Origin: Streptomyces sp. T12
Lineage (GTDB): Bacteria > Actinomycetota > Actinomycetes > Streptomycetales > Streptomycetaceae
Reading direction: 5' to 3'
Length of the DNA stretch: 64,000 nucleotides
Assembly (NCBI RefSeq): GCF_028736035.1
Contig: NZ_CP117866.1
Coordinates: 3,658,001-3,722,000 of the forward strand
The first letter of the stretch is position 1. Each line of letters starts with the position of its first letter. This document shows positions 1-8,892 of this stretch, piece after piece. The notes under the pieces are model-generated. The model was not told where the DNA came from, did no database searches, and saw nothing but the letters and a program-made list of their open reading frames with translations. Position numbers and translations under genes: made by a program.

Positions 1-276
1 ATGGGTGGATGACTGGTGCCGTGCGTGTGCGGGCTGTCAACGCGCCGCGCCCGTGCAGCCGCGTACGCCTTTGCGGCATCTGTGTCACAAACGCACCTCT
101 CCTGTCACGCATGTCGCATGTACGCGGGCCTTGCGTCACACCCGGTGCACAGGCCCTTCCCCACCTCGAACCACGTCGTTCACGGGGCACAGGCTTTGTG
201 ATCGCCAGCGCAGCGCACGGTCCCCCCGACGACCGCACCTGGTCGCCGCCGCGGCGCGCGCAGGGAGGTGCAACTG
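1..276. other. Left-edge noncoding stretch
   Basis: I see no convincing gene here. The open frames that cross it have no codon bias or recognisable motif. The pentamer GTCAC recurs several times between about 85 and 140, which could be operator-like but is not specific. A Shine-Dalgarno sequence for the next gene lies at 263-268. Confidence 0.4.
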
Positions 277-477
277 ATGACCGACCGAAGGCTCTGGTCC
301 TACAAGGAGATCGCTGCGCACATCAATGTGCAGCCGGACACCGTGCGCTCGTACCGCAAGCACGGGTTGCTGCCGCCGCCGGACCATGTGGAGAGCGGCA
401 AGCCCTTCTGGTACGCGGATACTGTGCGCGCCTGGGTGGAGTCCCGGCCGGGGAACCGGGGGCGCAGGTCGGACTGA
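277..477 (+). CDS. Small MerR-like helix-turn-helix DNA-binding protein
   Basis: A 66-residue protein that is almost entirely one winged helix-turn-helix of the MerR/excisionase type. The pattern WSYKEIAAHINV-x-PDTVRSYRKHGLLPPPD holds the two helices, and FWYADTVRAWVESRP forms the wing and last helix. Such stand-alone domains are usually plasmid- or phage-type or housekeeping transcription factors whose targets cannot be read from sequence. I chose ATG 277 because GGGAGG at 263-268 sits 8 nt upstream. An in-frame GTG at 268 would overlap that site. A strong hairpin (519-547) follows and may terminate it. Confidence 0.7.
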   Translation: MTDRRLWSYKEIAAHINVQPDTVRSYRKHGLLPPPDHVESGKPFWYADTVRAWVESRPGNRGRRSD

Positions 478-518
478 CTTCCCGGACCCAACTGCCCCCT
501 GACCCCCGGAAAAATGAG

Positions 519-547
519 CTGTGCCCCACGAGCCGCGTGGGGCACAG
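519..547. terminator. 12-bp perfect hairpin between HTH gene and GNAT gene
   Basis: Bases 519-530 and 536-547 are exact reverse complements with a 5-nt loop. The structure lies 42 bp after the HTH stop codon and 7 bp before the GNAT start. It has no T-run. It is probably the terminator of the upstream gene, but its position would also let it occlude initiation of the GNAT gene. Confidence 0.55.
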
Positions 548-554
548 TCGCCCG

Positions 555-1112
555 ATGGACTTCTCCACCAAACCCACGCTCACCGGCGCCAAGACCGTCC
601 TCCGGCCGTTCACGCAGGCCGACGCCGGCGTCATGTGGGAGATCACCGAGGACCCCGAGGTCATCCGCTTCACCGGCGAGCCCTCCCGTGAGCTCACCCT
701 GGATGAGCTGCGGTCCTGGTACGGCTCCCGGTCCGACCAGCCCGACCGCCTCGACCTCGCCGTCACCGACCGCGCCACCGGCGAACTCGTCGGCGAGGTC
801 GTCCTGTACGAGTGGGATCCTCAGGCGCGCAGTTGTACGTTCCGCACGCTCATCGGACCCAAGGGACGCGACCGGGGACTCGGCACTGAGGCCACCCGTC
901 TCATCGTCGGCCACGGCTTCGAGCAACTCGGGCTGCATCGGATCCAGTTGGAGGCGTACAGCCACAACCACCGTGCCCTGCGGGTGTACGAGAAGGTCGG
1001 TTTCGTGTTGGAAGGGGTTCGGCGGGAGGCCGACCTGAGGGACGGCGAGTGGGTCGACTGGGTGTTCATGGCCATTCTCGACCGCGAGTGGGCGGCCCTG
1101 TCCCGGCCGTGA
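555..1112 (+). CDS. GNAT family N-acetyltransferase (RimJ/RimL type)
   Basis: A 185-residue acetyl-CoA-dependent N-acetyltransferase. The N-terminal LRPFTQAD segment is typical of RimJ/RimL-like members. The acetyl-CoA loop is the GPKGRDRGLGTEA segment (R/Q-x-x-G-x-G/A), followed by HGFEQLGLHRIQLEAYSHN and ALRVYEKVGFVLEG, the classic motif A/B ending. The substrate is unknown and could be a protein N-terminus or a small amine. ATG 555 lacks a visible Shine-Dalgarno and follows a hairpin directly. GTG 537 is an in-frame alternative inside that hairpin. Convergent with the dehydrogenase downstream (7-bp gap). Confidence 0.85.
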   Translation: MDFSTKPTLTGAKTVLRPFTQADAGVMWEITEDPEVIRFTGEPSRELTLDELRSWYGSRSDQPDRLDLAVTDRATGELVGEVVLYEWDPQARSCTFRTLIGPKGRDRGLGTEATRLIVGHGFEQLGLHRIQLEAYSHNHRALRVYEKVGFVLEGVRREADLRDGEWVDWVFMAILDREWAALSRP

Positions 1113-1119
1113 GGGCGCG

Positions 1120-2163
1120 TCAGCTCCACGGCTCGATCACCGTCACCCCCGCCCCCGGCGCCGTCCCGATCGCCCCCAGCGCCTGCGGCACCGCCTCCAG
1201 CGGGATCGTCGCCGTCACCAGCAGATCCGGCCGCAGCACCCCCGCCCGGACCAGCTCCAGCATCGGCGGGTAGGTGTGGGCCGCCATGCCGTGGCTGCCC
1301 AGGAGTTCGAGTTCGAGGGCGATCGCGCGGGCCATGGGGACGGGGGTCGTGCCGGACGTCGAGGGCACCAGGCCCACCTGGACGTGCCGGCCCCGGCGGC
1401 GCAGGCCGTTGACGGAGGCGGCGCAGGTGGTGGGTGAGCCGAGGGCGTCCAGGGAGAGCTGGGCGCCGCCGCCGGTCAGGGCGTGGATCGCCGCCGCCGT
1501 GTCCGGTGTGCCGGACGCGTCCACGCACTCCGCCGCCCCGAACTTCCGCGCCAGGTCCAGGGCCTGCGGTGAGACGTCCACCGCGACGACCCGCGCACCC
1601 GACGCCGCCGCGATCATCACCGCCGACAGGCCCACCCCGCCGCAGCCGTGCACCGCGACCCACTCCCCCGCCGCCACCCGGCCCTGCTGCACGACCGCCC
1701 GGAACGCGGTGGCGAACCGGCAGCCGAGGGAGGCGGCGGTCGCGAAGGACATCTCCTCAGGGACCGCGACGAGGTTGACATCGGCGTGGTCCAGCGCCAC
1801 GTACTGGGCGAAGGAGCCCCAGTGGGTGAAGCCGGGCTGGGTCTGGCGTTCGCACACCTGCTGGTCGCCCGCCGCACACGCCCCGCAGCTGCCGCAGGCG
1901 CACACGAAGGGCACGGTGACCCGGTCGCCGGGGCTCCATCGCGTCACCCGGTCGCCCACCGCCTCGACGACACCGGCGAGTTCATGGCCCGGCACATGCG
2001 GCAGCGTGATGTCCGGGTCGTGGCCCTGCCAGGCGTGCCAGTCGCTGCGGCACAGCCCGGTCGCCTCGACGCGCACGGTCACTCCGTGGGGAGCGGGGCG
2101 GGGGTCGGGCACCTCACGTACCTCGGCCTGTTCCCCGTACCGCTCGAACACCACAGCCCGCAT
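1120..2163 (-). CDS. Zinc-dependent alcohol dehydrogenase (MDR family)
   Basis: A 347-residue medium-chain dehydrogenase that oxidises an alcohol with NAD(P). Catalytic zinc ligands are C38 (GLCRSD) with the H60-E61 pair (PGHE). The structural-zinc lobe holds C90, C93, C96 and C104. The Rossmann fold shows GCGGVG. The length fits the family. A strong Shine-Dalgarno (GAAAGGAG on the minus strand) precedes the ATG. The substrate is not predictable. The gene stands alone, 120 bp upstream of an MMPL gene on the same strand and convergent with the GNAT gene. Confidence 0.9.
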   Translation of the reverse strand: MRAVVFERYGEQAEVREVPDPRPAPHGVTVRVEATGLCRSDWHAWQGHDPDITLPHVPGHELAGVVEAVGDRVTRWSPGDRVTVPFVCACGSCGACAAGDQQVCERQTQPGFTHWGSFAQYVALDHADVNLVAVPEEMSFATAASLGCRFATAFRAVVQQGRVAAGEWVAVHGCGGVGLSAVMIAAASGARVVAVDVSPQALDLARKFGAAECVDASGTPDTAAAIHALTGGGAQLSLDALGSPTTCAASVNGLRRRGRHVQVGLVPSTSGTTPVPMARAIALELELLGSHGMAAHTYPPMLELVRAGVLRPDLLVTATIPLEAVPQALGAIGTAPGAGVTVIEPWS

Positions 2164-2283
2164 CCCGGTCTCCTTTCGGCCGCGCCCCTTGCACGGAGAT
2201 CATTGCGAACGCTAGGCGCTCCGCCGGCACGTCGAAACAGCCCTGCGCCTGTGCGGCCCGCCCTCCGCCCTCCGCCAGCGAGG

Positions 2284-4539
2284 TCAGCCGTGCGCGCTCA
2301 CCTTGTCCCGCTCCCGTGCGGGCTCGGCTGCCGGGGCCGCCGTCGCCTCCCCCTCACTGAGCCCGAAGCGGCTGTGGAACCGGCGCAGCGGACCCGGGGC
2401 CCACCAGGTCGCCCGGCCCGTGAGACGCATGACCGCCGGGACCAGAAGGCTGCGGACGATCATCGCGTCCATCAGCACCGCCAGGGCGATACCGAGGCCG
2501 AGCATCTTGGTGTTGGTCACCCGGGAGGTGCCTATCGCGACCATCACCACCGCGAGGATCACGGCGGCCGCGGTGATCAGGCCGCCGGTGCGCTGAAGGC
2601 CGTGCCGGACCGCCTGGTCGTGGTCGCCGGTCGCGTCGTACTCCTCCTTGATGCGGGACAGCAGGAACACGCCGTAGTCCATCGACAGGCCGAAGGCGAC
2701 GCAGAACATCAGCACCGGGAGGGTCGTCTCGATCGAGCCGGGGCTGGTGAAGCCGAGCAGGCCGGACAGATGGCCGTCCTGGAAGACCCAGACCACCGCA
2801 CCGAACATCGCCGTCAGGCTCAGCGCGTTGAGCACCACCGCCTGGATCGGGATCAGCACACTGCCCGTCAGCAGGAACACCAGCAGCAGGGTGACGATCG
2901 CTATGAAGGCGGCCGCCAGGGGCAGGCGTTCGGCTATCGCGTCCTTGGAGTCGACCAGGACCGCCGCGGCGCCGGTCACCTTGGTGTCGAACGGCGCCTG
3001 TGTGGCGCGCAGTTCATCCACCAAGCCCTGGGCCGGGCCGTCCACCGCCTCGCCCTTCGGCAGCACCGTGAAATACGCCGACTCGCCCTTCACCAGCGGG
3101 CCGTCGACCCGCAGCACATCCGGCAGCCCGGCGATCCGCTCCTTGTACGCGGCGTACTGCGCCGGCGTGGCCCGGCCCTCGGCGAGCACCTCCAGGCCGC
3201 CGCCGGGGCTGCCCGGGAAGCCGTCGCGGATGTGCTGCTGCACGACGTGGGATTCGGCGCTCGAGGGCAGCTGGCGATCGTCGGCGGTGCCGAACTTCAC
3301 GCCCAGGAAGGGCAGTCCGAGCAGCACCAGGACGGCCGTGGTGCCCAGGGCGAAGAAGGGGGCGCGGCGCATCACGAGGTTCGCGGTGCGGGTCCAGGCC
3401 CTGCCCTCCGTCGTACCGGACGCCTGAGCGGGCGTCTTCGGATCCTCCGGGTCGCCCGCGGGCCGCCCGCGCCGGAACAGGCGGCGCAGGTCCAGGGAGT
3501 TGACCCGGTGGCCGAGCAGGATCAGTGCCGCCGGAAGCAGGATCAGCGCGGCCGCCGCGGCCAGCAGCACGACCGCGATTCCGGCGTAGGCGAAGGACCG
3601 CAGGAAGTACTGGGGGAAGACCAGCATCGCCGCGAGGGACACCGCGACCGTGAGGGCCGAGAACAGGACTGTACGGCCGGCCGTGCGCAGGGTTGTGCCG
3701 ACCGCCGTCAATGGTTCGGCGCCGGTGGCGAGTTCCTCGCGGAAGCGGCGGACGATGAACAGGGCGTAGTCGACGGCGAGGCCGAGGCCCAGGGCCGTGG
3801 TGAGGTTCATCGCGAAGACGGAGACGTCGGTGACCTCGGTCAGGCCGCGCAGCACCGCGTTCGTGCCGAGGATCGCGACGATGCCGATGCCGAGCGGCAG
3901 CAGGGCCGCGACCGCGCTGCCGAAGACCATCACCAGCAGCACCAGGGTGACCGGCAGGGCGATCACCTCGGCGCGGACCAGGTCCTCCTGGATGGTCGTC
4001 TGCATCTCGTGCCGTACGGCGACCGGACCGCCGACGCTGACCTCCACCGGCCCGTGCGCGCCCCGGAACTCGGGGGCGATGCGGTCCAGGGTCCGCCCCA
4101 TCTGCTTCTCTTCGCCGGTGATGCGGGCCGCGATCAGCGCCTCATGGCCGTCCTCGGCGCGCAGGGCGGGAGCCGCCGAGGCGCCCGCCTGCCAGTAGGA
4201 ACCGACCCCGGTGACCCCCTTCTCGCCGGCCAGGCGCTCCGCGAGCCGCCGGGCCTCGGCGGCGACCGCGGGGTCGTCCACAGAGGCACTGCCCGCGTCC
4301 ACGAGGAGCAGGAGGTTGGGCTGGGAGGCGGGGAACTCGCGCTCCAGCGCCTTGGTCGCGTAGGTCGACTCGGCGTCCGGGTCCTCCCAGCCGCCGCTGC
4401 CCAGGCGGTCGGCGACCCCGCTGCCGGCCAGCACGGCGAGCGCGGTGATCACCAGGGCCGTGAGCAGCGACAACCGGGGGCGGGCGGTTACGAAGCGGGT
4501 CCAGCCTCCCGCTCGGGGCGGCTTGTTGACTTCGGTCAT
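2284..4539 (-). CDS. MMPL family transporter (RND superfamily)
   Basis: A 751-residue inner-membrane exporter of the MmpL class, which moves lipids or hydrophobic drugs using the proton gradient. It has two homologous halves, each with an extracellular loop (about residues 45-175 and 425-530) followed by a cluster of helices. Each half carries the membrane Asp-Tyr proton-relay signature (AVDYALFIVRRF in the first, SMDYGVFLLSR in the second). A Glu/Asp-rich cytoplasmic linker separates them. The TetR gene is divergent and the shared 160-bp region carries a large nested palindrome, so the exporter is probably repressed by that regulator and induced by its substrate. Confidence 0.93.
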   Translation of the reverse strand: MTEVNKPPRAGGWTRFVTARPRLSLLTALVITALAVLAGSGVADRLGSGGWEDPDAESTYATKALEREFPASQPNLLLLVDAGSASVDDPAVAAEARRLAERLAGEKGVTGVGSYWQAGASAAPALRAEDGHEALIAARITGEEKQMGRTLDRIAPEFRGAHGPVEVSVGGPVAVRHEMQTTIQEDLVRAEVIALPVTLVLLVMVFGSAVAALLPLGIGIVAILGTNAVLRGLTEVTDVSVFAMNLTTALGLGLAVDYALFIVRRFREELATGAEPLTAVGTTLRTAGRTVLFSALTVAVSLAAMLVFPQYFLRSFAYAGIAVVLLAAAAALILLPAALILLGHRVNSLDLRRLFRRGRPAGDPEDPKTPAQASGTTEGRAWTRTANLVMRRAPFFALGTTAVLVLLGLPFLGVKFGTADDRQLPSSAESHVVQQHIRDGFPGSPGGGLEVLAEGRATPAQYAAYKERIAGLPDVLRVDGPLVKGESAYFTVLPKGEAVDGPAQGLVDELRATQAPFDTKVTGAAAVLVDSKDAIAERLPLAAAFIAIVTLLLVFLLTGSVLIPIQAVVLNALSLTAMFGAVVWVFQDGHLSGLLGFTSPGSIETTLPVLMFCVAFGLSMDYGVFLLSRIKEEYDATGDHDQAVRHGLQRTGGLITAAAVILAVVMVAIGTSRVTNTKMLGLGIALAVLMDAMIVRSLLVPAVMRLTGRATWWAPGPLRRFHSRFGLSEGEATAAPAAEPARERDKVSAHG

Positions 4540-4612
4540 TGTGCGGTGTCCCCTTCACCCTGATCCATGTGTGCGCGCAGCCGGGCAGCATGGAGCCGTC
4601 ACTGCCATAGAC

Positions 4613-4673
4613 TGACAAACACGAGACATCGCTCGCGTTTCTCCAGAATGCGAGCGACCGCTCGTGTTTGTCA
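4613..4673. promoter_or_regulatory. Nested double TetR operator between MMPL and TetR genes
   Basis: The outer arms TGACAAACACGAG (4613-4625) and CTCGTGTTTGTCA (4661-4673) are a perfect 13-bp inverted repeat. Inside, TCGCTCGC (4629-4636) and GCGAGCGA (4650-4657) form a second perfect pair on the same axis. Each half also reads as its own imperfect palindrome of the CGAG-N6-CTCG kind (4622-4635 and 4651-4664). That is what two adjacent TetR dimer sites look like, placed to control both divergent promoters. Confidence 0.8.
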
Positions 4674-4701
4674 ATCGCGTTCGGAGAACTGGGGATAACG
4701 C

Positions 4702-5361
4702 GTGCCCGCCAACCAGGAGAAGGACCAGCCGCGCCGGCGTCAGGCCCGCGGCGAGCGTCGTATCGCCCAGCTTCTCGAGGCGGCGGCCGCCGTCTTCACC
4801 ACCACCGGCTACACGGCCGCCAGCACCAACGCCATCGCCCGCGAGGCGGGCGTCTCGCCCGGCACGCTGTATCAGTTCTTCCCGAACAAGGAAGCGATCG
4901 CCATCGAGCTGGGCGAACGGCTCATGCAGGAGATGCGTGAGACGTACGGCGAGGCGCTCGCCCCGGTCGACCCCACGACTCCCCTGGAGGAGGCCGTCGG
5001 CGCGGCCGTGGACCGGTTCATCGCCTTCAACTGCGAGCACCCGGTGTTCTTCGCGCTGATGCACGGCCCCGACATCCCCGGCCGCATCACCGAGGAGCAC
5101 GACGCCCTGCACGCGACCCTGCTGTCCCGGATCGACGGCCTGCTCGCCTCACTCCTGCCCGACGTCACCCCGGCCGACCTCACCCGGATCGCCCACATGT
5201 GCCTGGGCCTGTACAAGGCGGGCCTGGAGCTGGTTCTCGCCCACGAGGGGGCCGAGCGCGAGGCTTACGTCCAGGAGCTGAAGAACGCCCTGATCCGTTA
5301 CCTGGACCCACTGGTGGGCACCCGACTCGGACGCCGCGACACGCTGCGAACCGCACCATGA
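4702..5361 (+). CDS. TetR/AcrR family transcriptional regulator
   Basis: A 219-residue dimeric repressor. The N-terminal HTH (about residues 18-64) has the diagnostic run TNAIAREAGVSPGTLYQFF followed by NKEAI. The remainder is an alpha-helical ligand-binding domain of normal size. It is divergent from the MMPL exporter with a double palindromic operator between, so the likely role is ligand-relieved repression of the exporter and itself. The GTG start at 4702 follows GGGG at 4691-4694. The ligand is unknown. Confidence 0.93.
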   Translation: MPANQEKDQPRRRQARGERRIAQLLEAAAAVFTTTGYTAASTNAIAREAGVSPGTLYQFFPNKEAIAIELGERLMQEMRETYGEALAPVDPTTPLEEAVGAAVDRFIAFNCEHPVFFALMHGPDIPGRITEEHDALHATLLSRIDGLLASLLPDVTPADLTRIAHMCLGLYKAGLELVLAHEGAEREAYVQELKNALIRYLDPLVGTRLGRRDTLRTAP

Positions 5362-5525
5362 CGCACATCTGATACAAGGTGCGCATAAATCAGCTCCCGG
5401 GTTCGGGGAAACCCCGCCGTGATCCACTCTCCACCGCCCGCCACGGCCCCGCATCCCGGGGCGGCGCAGCCGAGGCGCGCTGAGGTTCACCCGCGCCCTG
5501 GCAGGTACCCACCCCTCTTGGAGAA

Positions 5526-5542
5526 ATACCCCGTAGGGGTAT
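5526..5542. promoter_or_regulatory. CsoR-type copper operator
   Basis: ATACCCC-GTA-GGGGTAT is a perfect 7-bp inverted repeat of the kind bound by the copper-sensing repressor CsoR in actinobacteria. It lies 64 bp upstream of the copper chaperone start, so the chaperone and ATPase genes are expected to be derepressed by Cu(I). No csoR gene is in this window. Confidence 0.85.
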
Positions 5543-5606
5543 AGCGTGGTGATAGAGGGACCCCGCGGGTCCCGACAGCCCCACATGCCTCGACGAGGAG
5601 AACGCC

Positions 5607-5846
5607 ATGACCGCCCAGACAGACACCCCGGGTTCCGTCACCGCCGTCTACAAGGTGAGCGGCATGAGCTGCGGGCACTGCGAGGGCGCCGTCTCCGGCG
5701 AGATCTCCGAGCTCCCCGGTGTCAGCTCGGTGAAGGCCGTCGCGGCGACCGGCGAGGTCACCGTCGTCTCCGCGGCCCCGCTGGACGAGGAAGCCGTACG
5801 CGCGGCCGTCGACGAGGCGGGCTTCGAACTGGTCGCCAAGGTCTGA
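5607..5846 (+). CDS. copZ: Heavy-metal-associated domain copper chaperone (CopZ-like)
   Basis: A 79-residue single HMA domain. The Cu(I)-binding loop is [11 protein letters not shown] with the two cysteines of the M-x-C-x-x-C motif, followed by the beta-alpha-beta ferredoxin-like fold ([10 protein letters not shown] and [25 protein letters not shown]). It would carry Cu(I) in the cytosol to the ATPase encoded 8 bp downstream. GGAG stands 6-7 nt before the ATG. A CsoR-type operator precedes it. The gene symbol is by analogy. Confidence 0.92.
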   Translation: MTAQTDTPGSVTAVYKVSGMSCGHCEGAVSGEISELPGVSSVKAVAATGEVTVVSAAPLDEEAVRAAVDEAGFELVAKV

Positions 5847-5854
5847 GTCTGGCC

Positions 5855-8101
5855 ATGACGCGCACCACCGACGAACCGCCGATAGCCGAGACGGCCCGCA
5901 CGCCCGGCACCTCCGAAGTGGAGCTGCTCATCGGCGGGATGACCTGCGCCTCCTGCGCGGCCCGTGTCGAGAAGAAGCTCAACCGCATGGACGGCGTGAG
6001 CGCCACGGTGAACTACGCGACGGAGAAGGCGAAGGTCAGCTACCCCGCGGGCATCCAGGTCGCCGACCTGATCGCCACCGTGGTGAGGACGGGCTACACG
6101 GCCGCGGAGCCTGCCCCTGCGCAACCCGCACCGCAAGCCGCCGAGGAAGACCCCGAGCTGACCGGCTACCGCCGGCGCTTCACCGTCTCCGCGCTGCTCG
6201 CCGTGCCCGTCATCCTGCTGTCGATGATCCCGTCCCTGCAGTTCGCCGACTGGCAGTGGCTCGCGCTCACCCTGGCGGCACCGGTCGTGGTCTGGGGCGG
6301 GCTGCCCTTCCACCGGGCCGCGTTCACGAACGCCCGGCACGGTGCGGCGACCATGGACACGCTGATCTCGATGGGCACGCTGGCCGCGTTCGGCTGGTCG
6401 CTGTGGGCGCTGTTCTTCGGCGACGCGGGCATGAGCGGCATGCGCGACGACTTCGAGTTCACGGTCGCGCGCGTGGACGGCTCCTCGCAGATCTACCTCG
6501 AAGTGGCTTCCGGGGTCGTCACGTTCATCCTCCTCGGCCGCTATCTGGAGGCTCGCGCCAAGCGCCGCGCGGGGGCCGCGCTGCGGGCGCTGATGGAACT
6601 GGGCGCGAAGGACGTGTCCGTGCTGCGGGACGGCCGCGAGACGCGCGTCCCCGTGGACCGGCTGGCCGTCGGCGACCGGTTCGTCGTACGGCCCGGCGAG
6701 AAGATCGCCACCGACGGCACCGTCGTCGAAGGCACCTCCGCGGTGGACGCCGCCATGCTGACCGGCGAGTCGGTGCCGGTGGACGTCACGGTCGGGGACG
6801 CGGTCACCGGCGCGACGGTCAACGCGGGCGGACGGCTCGTCGTCGAGGCGACCCGGATCGGCGCCGACACCCGGCTCGCGCGGATGGCGAAGCTGGTGGA
6901 GGAGGCGCAGAACGGCAAGGCCGAGGTACAGCGGCTCGCCGACCGGATCTCCGCGGTCTTCGTACCGACGGTCATCGTCCTCGCGGTCGCCACCTTCGGG
7001 GCATGGCTCGGCATCACCGACGACACGGTCGCCGCGTTCACCGCGGCCGTAGCGGTACTGATCATCGCCTGCCCGTGCGCCCTGGGACTCGCCACACCCA
7101 CGGCCCTCATGGTCGGCACGGGACGCGGGGCGCAGCTCGGCATCCTCATCAAGGGTCCCGAGGTGCTGGAGTCCACACGCCGGGTCGACACCGTCGTCCT
7201 GGACAAGACCGGCACGGTCACCACGGGCCGTATGACCCTCCAGAAGGTGTACGCCGCCGAGGGCGAGGACGAGGGACAGGTGCTGCGCCTCGCGGGCGCC
7301 GTCGAGCACGCCTCCGAGCATCCCGTCGCCCGGGCGGTGGCCGCGGGCGCGCAGGAGCGGGTCGGGCGGCTGCCGGAGGTCACGGACTTCGAGAACGTAC
7401 CCGGGCGGGGCGTACGCGCACGCGTGCAGGGCCGTGACGTGGCCGTGGGGCGCCTTTTCGACGCGCTGCCCAGCGGGCTCGCCCGTGCCAAGGAAGAGGC
7501 CGAGAGGGACGGTCGTACGGCCGTCGTGGTCGGGTGGGACGGCGTGGCACGCGGTGTCGTCGCCGTCGCGGACGCGGTGAAGGAGTCCAGCGCCGAGGCG
7601 GTGCGCGAGTTGCGCGCGCTGGGGCTCGCTCCGGTGCTGCTGACCGGGGACAACCGGACGGTCGCCGAAGCGGTGGCGGACGCGGTCGGTATCGATCAGG
7701 TGATTGCGGAGGTCCTGCCCGAGGAGAAGGTCGAAGCCGTACGGCGACTGCAGCACGAGGGGCGGTGCGTCGCCATGGTCGGTGACGGCGTCAACGACGC
7801 GGCCGCGCTCGCCACCGCCGATCTGGGTCTCGCCATGGGCACCGGAACTGACGCGGCGATCGAGGCCGGCGATCTGACGCTGGTGCGCGGGGATCTGCGG
7901 GTGGCGGCGGACGCCATCCGGCTGTCCCGGAAGACGCTCGCCACGATCAAGGGCAACCTCGTGTGGGCCTTCGGGTACAACGTCGCCGCGTTGCCGCTGG
8001 CCGCGGCGGGGTTGTTGAACCCGATGATCGCGGGGGCCGCGATGGCCTTCTCCTCGGTGTTCGTGGTGACGAACAGCCTGCGGCTGCGGACGTTCCGGTG
8101 A
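5855..8101 (+). CDS. copA: Copper-translocating P-type ATPase (CopA-like)
   Basis: A 748-residue P1B-type ATPase that exports Cu(I). One N-terminal HMA domain has GMTCASC. The actuator domain has LTGES. The membrane CPC motif sits in [13 protein letters not shown]. Phosphorylation occurs at DKTGT, the ATP-binding domain has SEHPVA, and the hinge is [10 protein letters not shown]. Motif order and length fit CopA. It follows the chaperone gene by 8 bp and should share its CsoR-controlled promoter. I took ATG 5855. Upstream open frame lacks coding character. Confidence 0.95.
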   Translation: MTRTTDEPPIAETARTPGTSEVELLIGGMTCASCAARVEKKLNRMDGVSATVNYATEKAKVSYPAGIQVADLIATVVRTGYTAAEPAPAQPAPQAAEEDPELTGYRRRFTVSALLAVPVILLSMIPSLQFADWQWLALTLAAPVVVWGGLPFHRAAFTNARHGAATMDTLISMGTLAAFGWSLWALFFGDAGMSGMRDDFEFTVARVDGSSQIYLEVASGVVTFILLGRYLEARAKRRAGAALRALMELGAKDVSVLRDGRETRVPVDRLAVGDRFVVRPGEKIATDGTVVEGTSAVDAAMLTGESVPVDVTVGDAVTGATVNAGGRLVVEATRIGADTRLARMAKLVEEAQNGKAEVQRLADRISAVFVPTVIVLAVATFGAWLGITDDTVAAFTAAVAVLIIACPCALGLATPTALMVGTGRGAQLGILIKGPEVLESTRRVDTVVLDKTGTVTTGRMTLQKVYAAEGEDEGQVLRLAGAVEHASEHPVARAVAAGAQERVGRLPEVTDFENVPGRGVRARVQGRDVAVGRLFDALPSGLARAKEEAERDGRTAVVVGWDGVARGVVAVADAVKESSAEAVRELRALGLAPVLLTGDNRTVAEAVADAVGIDQVIAEVLPEEKVEAVRRLQHEGRCVAMVGDGVNDAAALATADLGLAMGTGTDAAIEAGDLTLVRGDLRVAADAIRLSRKTLATIKGNLVWAFGYNVAALPLAAAGLLNPMIAGAAMAFSSVFVVTNSLRLRTFR

Positions 8102-8235
8102 AGTCGTAGTAAGAACCCCACGGGGCCCCTCTGGAGTCCGACGCCCAGCTCACATAAGCTCTTCACAAGGCTCACGCATCATCCTTACGCTTGGGTCCCG
8201 ATCGCCATATCGGGGCTCTTGCGCATCTAACGGAC

Positions 8236-8625
8236 ATATGCAAGAGACGCAGATCACAGTGATGTGAACGTAACCATCGAAGGGGTTCGAAGGTCTAAGT
8301 TGACGATGTCAGGCAGCGTCTTGGGGGGCGCTTACTGGCATCTGGGGATGTCTTGGGGGACTTCCTCAGAGTTGCGTTGCCGGGGCACGCACTTCGGGAA
8401 GCTTTGAGCGGCCCTCCCGAGTGTGCGCTGTCCCGGCAGACCGCACACACATGAGTACGGCGAGTTTTGCTCGTTCTGCTCAACGGCAGTACCGAAAGAC
8501 AGCGATTCAGGCGCTGGTTTCTCAGACGCCCGGCCGGATCCCGTGGGGGGAATCCGCACCGGGACATGGGAAGGCGCCCTGGACGTCGGCCCGTGGGGGG
8601 ACCGCCGCCAGGGCGCCTTCTGTTA
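8236..8625 (+). ncRNA. Candidate small RNA or untranslated transcript
   Basis: A plus-strand transcript ending at the 13-bp hairpin 8570-8620 would have no evident upstream gene except CopA, whose stop is 470 bp away. The body is not coding by codon use. Small RNAs have been reported near the citrate synthase gene in Streptomyces coelicolor, as far as I recall, which is the reason for proposing one here. The 5' end is a guess. A long 3' region of the copper operon is the alternative. Confidence 0.25.
8570..8620 (+). terminator. Perfect 13-bp stem, 25-nt loop
   Basis: GAAGGCGCCCTGG (8570-8582) and CCAGGGCGCCTTC (8608-8620) are exact reverse complements, followed by TGTTAT. It is a plausible rho-independent-like terminator for a plus-strand transcript in this otherwise gene-free stretch. 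Confidence 0.6.
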
Positions 8626-8654
8626 TCCGCGCACATCCGCGGGCCGCACAGACA

Positions 8655-8696
8655 CAAGAGCCCCGCACCCGGCCGAAGCCGTGCGCAGGGCTCTGT
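8655..8696. terminator. Hairpin downstream of citrate synthase
   Basis: AGAGCCC (8657-8663) pairs with GGGCTCT (8688-8694), with a further GCAC/GTGC pairing inside. It sits about 200 bp beyond the citrate synthase stop codon on the minus strand, and could end that transcript or face the plus-strand one. Confidence 0.4.
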
Positions 8697-8892
8697 ACGC
8701 GAGACCCGAGTGCCCATGCCGCCCCCGGAGGGCGCGACACCCGAAGGCGGCTCCGCCACAGGCCGGCCGGACCCCGGCCGCATGCACGAGCCACCGCGCG
8801 CCACACCGAGAAGCGGGGCGGGGGTTCCCGAAAACGCGGGGCCGACCCCACCCACGGGACACCGGCAACCCGGCGCCCCTCACCGGCAGGTG

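Larger units (their letters stand above)
8102..8892. other. 791-bp gap with repeats and hairpins, no convincing protein gene
   Basis: The region between the copper ATPase and citrate synthase has frames open on both strands, but none with Streptomyces third-position bias or a recognisable motif. It holds a 10-bp direct repeat GTCTTGGGGG (8318-8327 and 8350-8359, 32 bp apart), a perfect 13-bp stem (8570-8582 with 8608-8620) and a second hairpin (8657-8694). The GC content around 8230-8520 is visibly lower than in the flanking genes. Confidence 0.6.

Noticed and set aside
1648..4563. 971-aa plus-strand open frame opposite the MMPL gene
   Set aside because: It is an antisense shadow produced by the strong third-position G/C of the MMPL gene. 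It has no recognisable domain, and the MMPL frame has membrane helices and conserved motifs.
5648..7756. 702-aa minus-strand frame over the copper ATPase
   Set aside because: Antisense shadow of a well-defined P-type ATPase.
8332..8559. 75-aa minus-strand frame between copA and citrate synthase
   Set aside because: No Shine-Dalgarno, weak codon bias, no recognisable motif.
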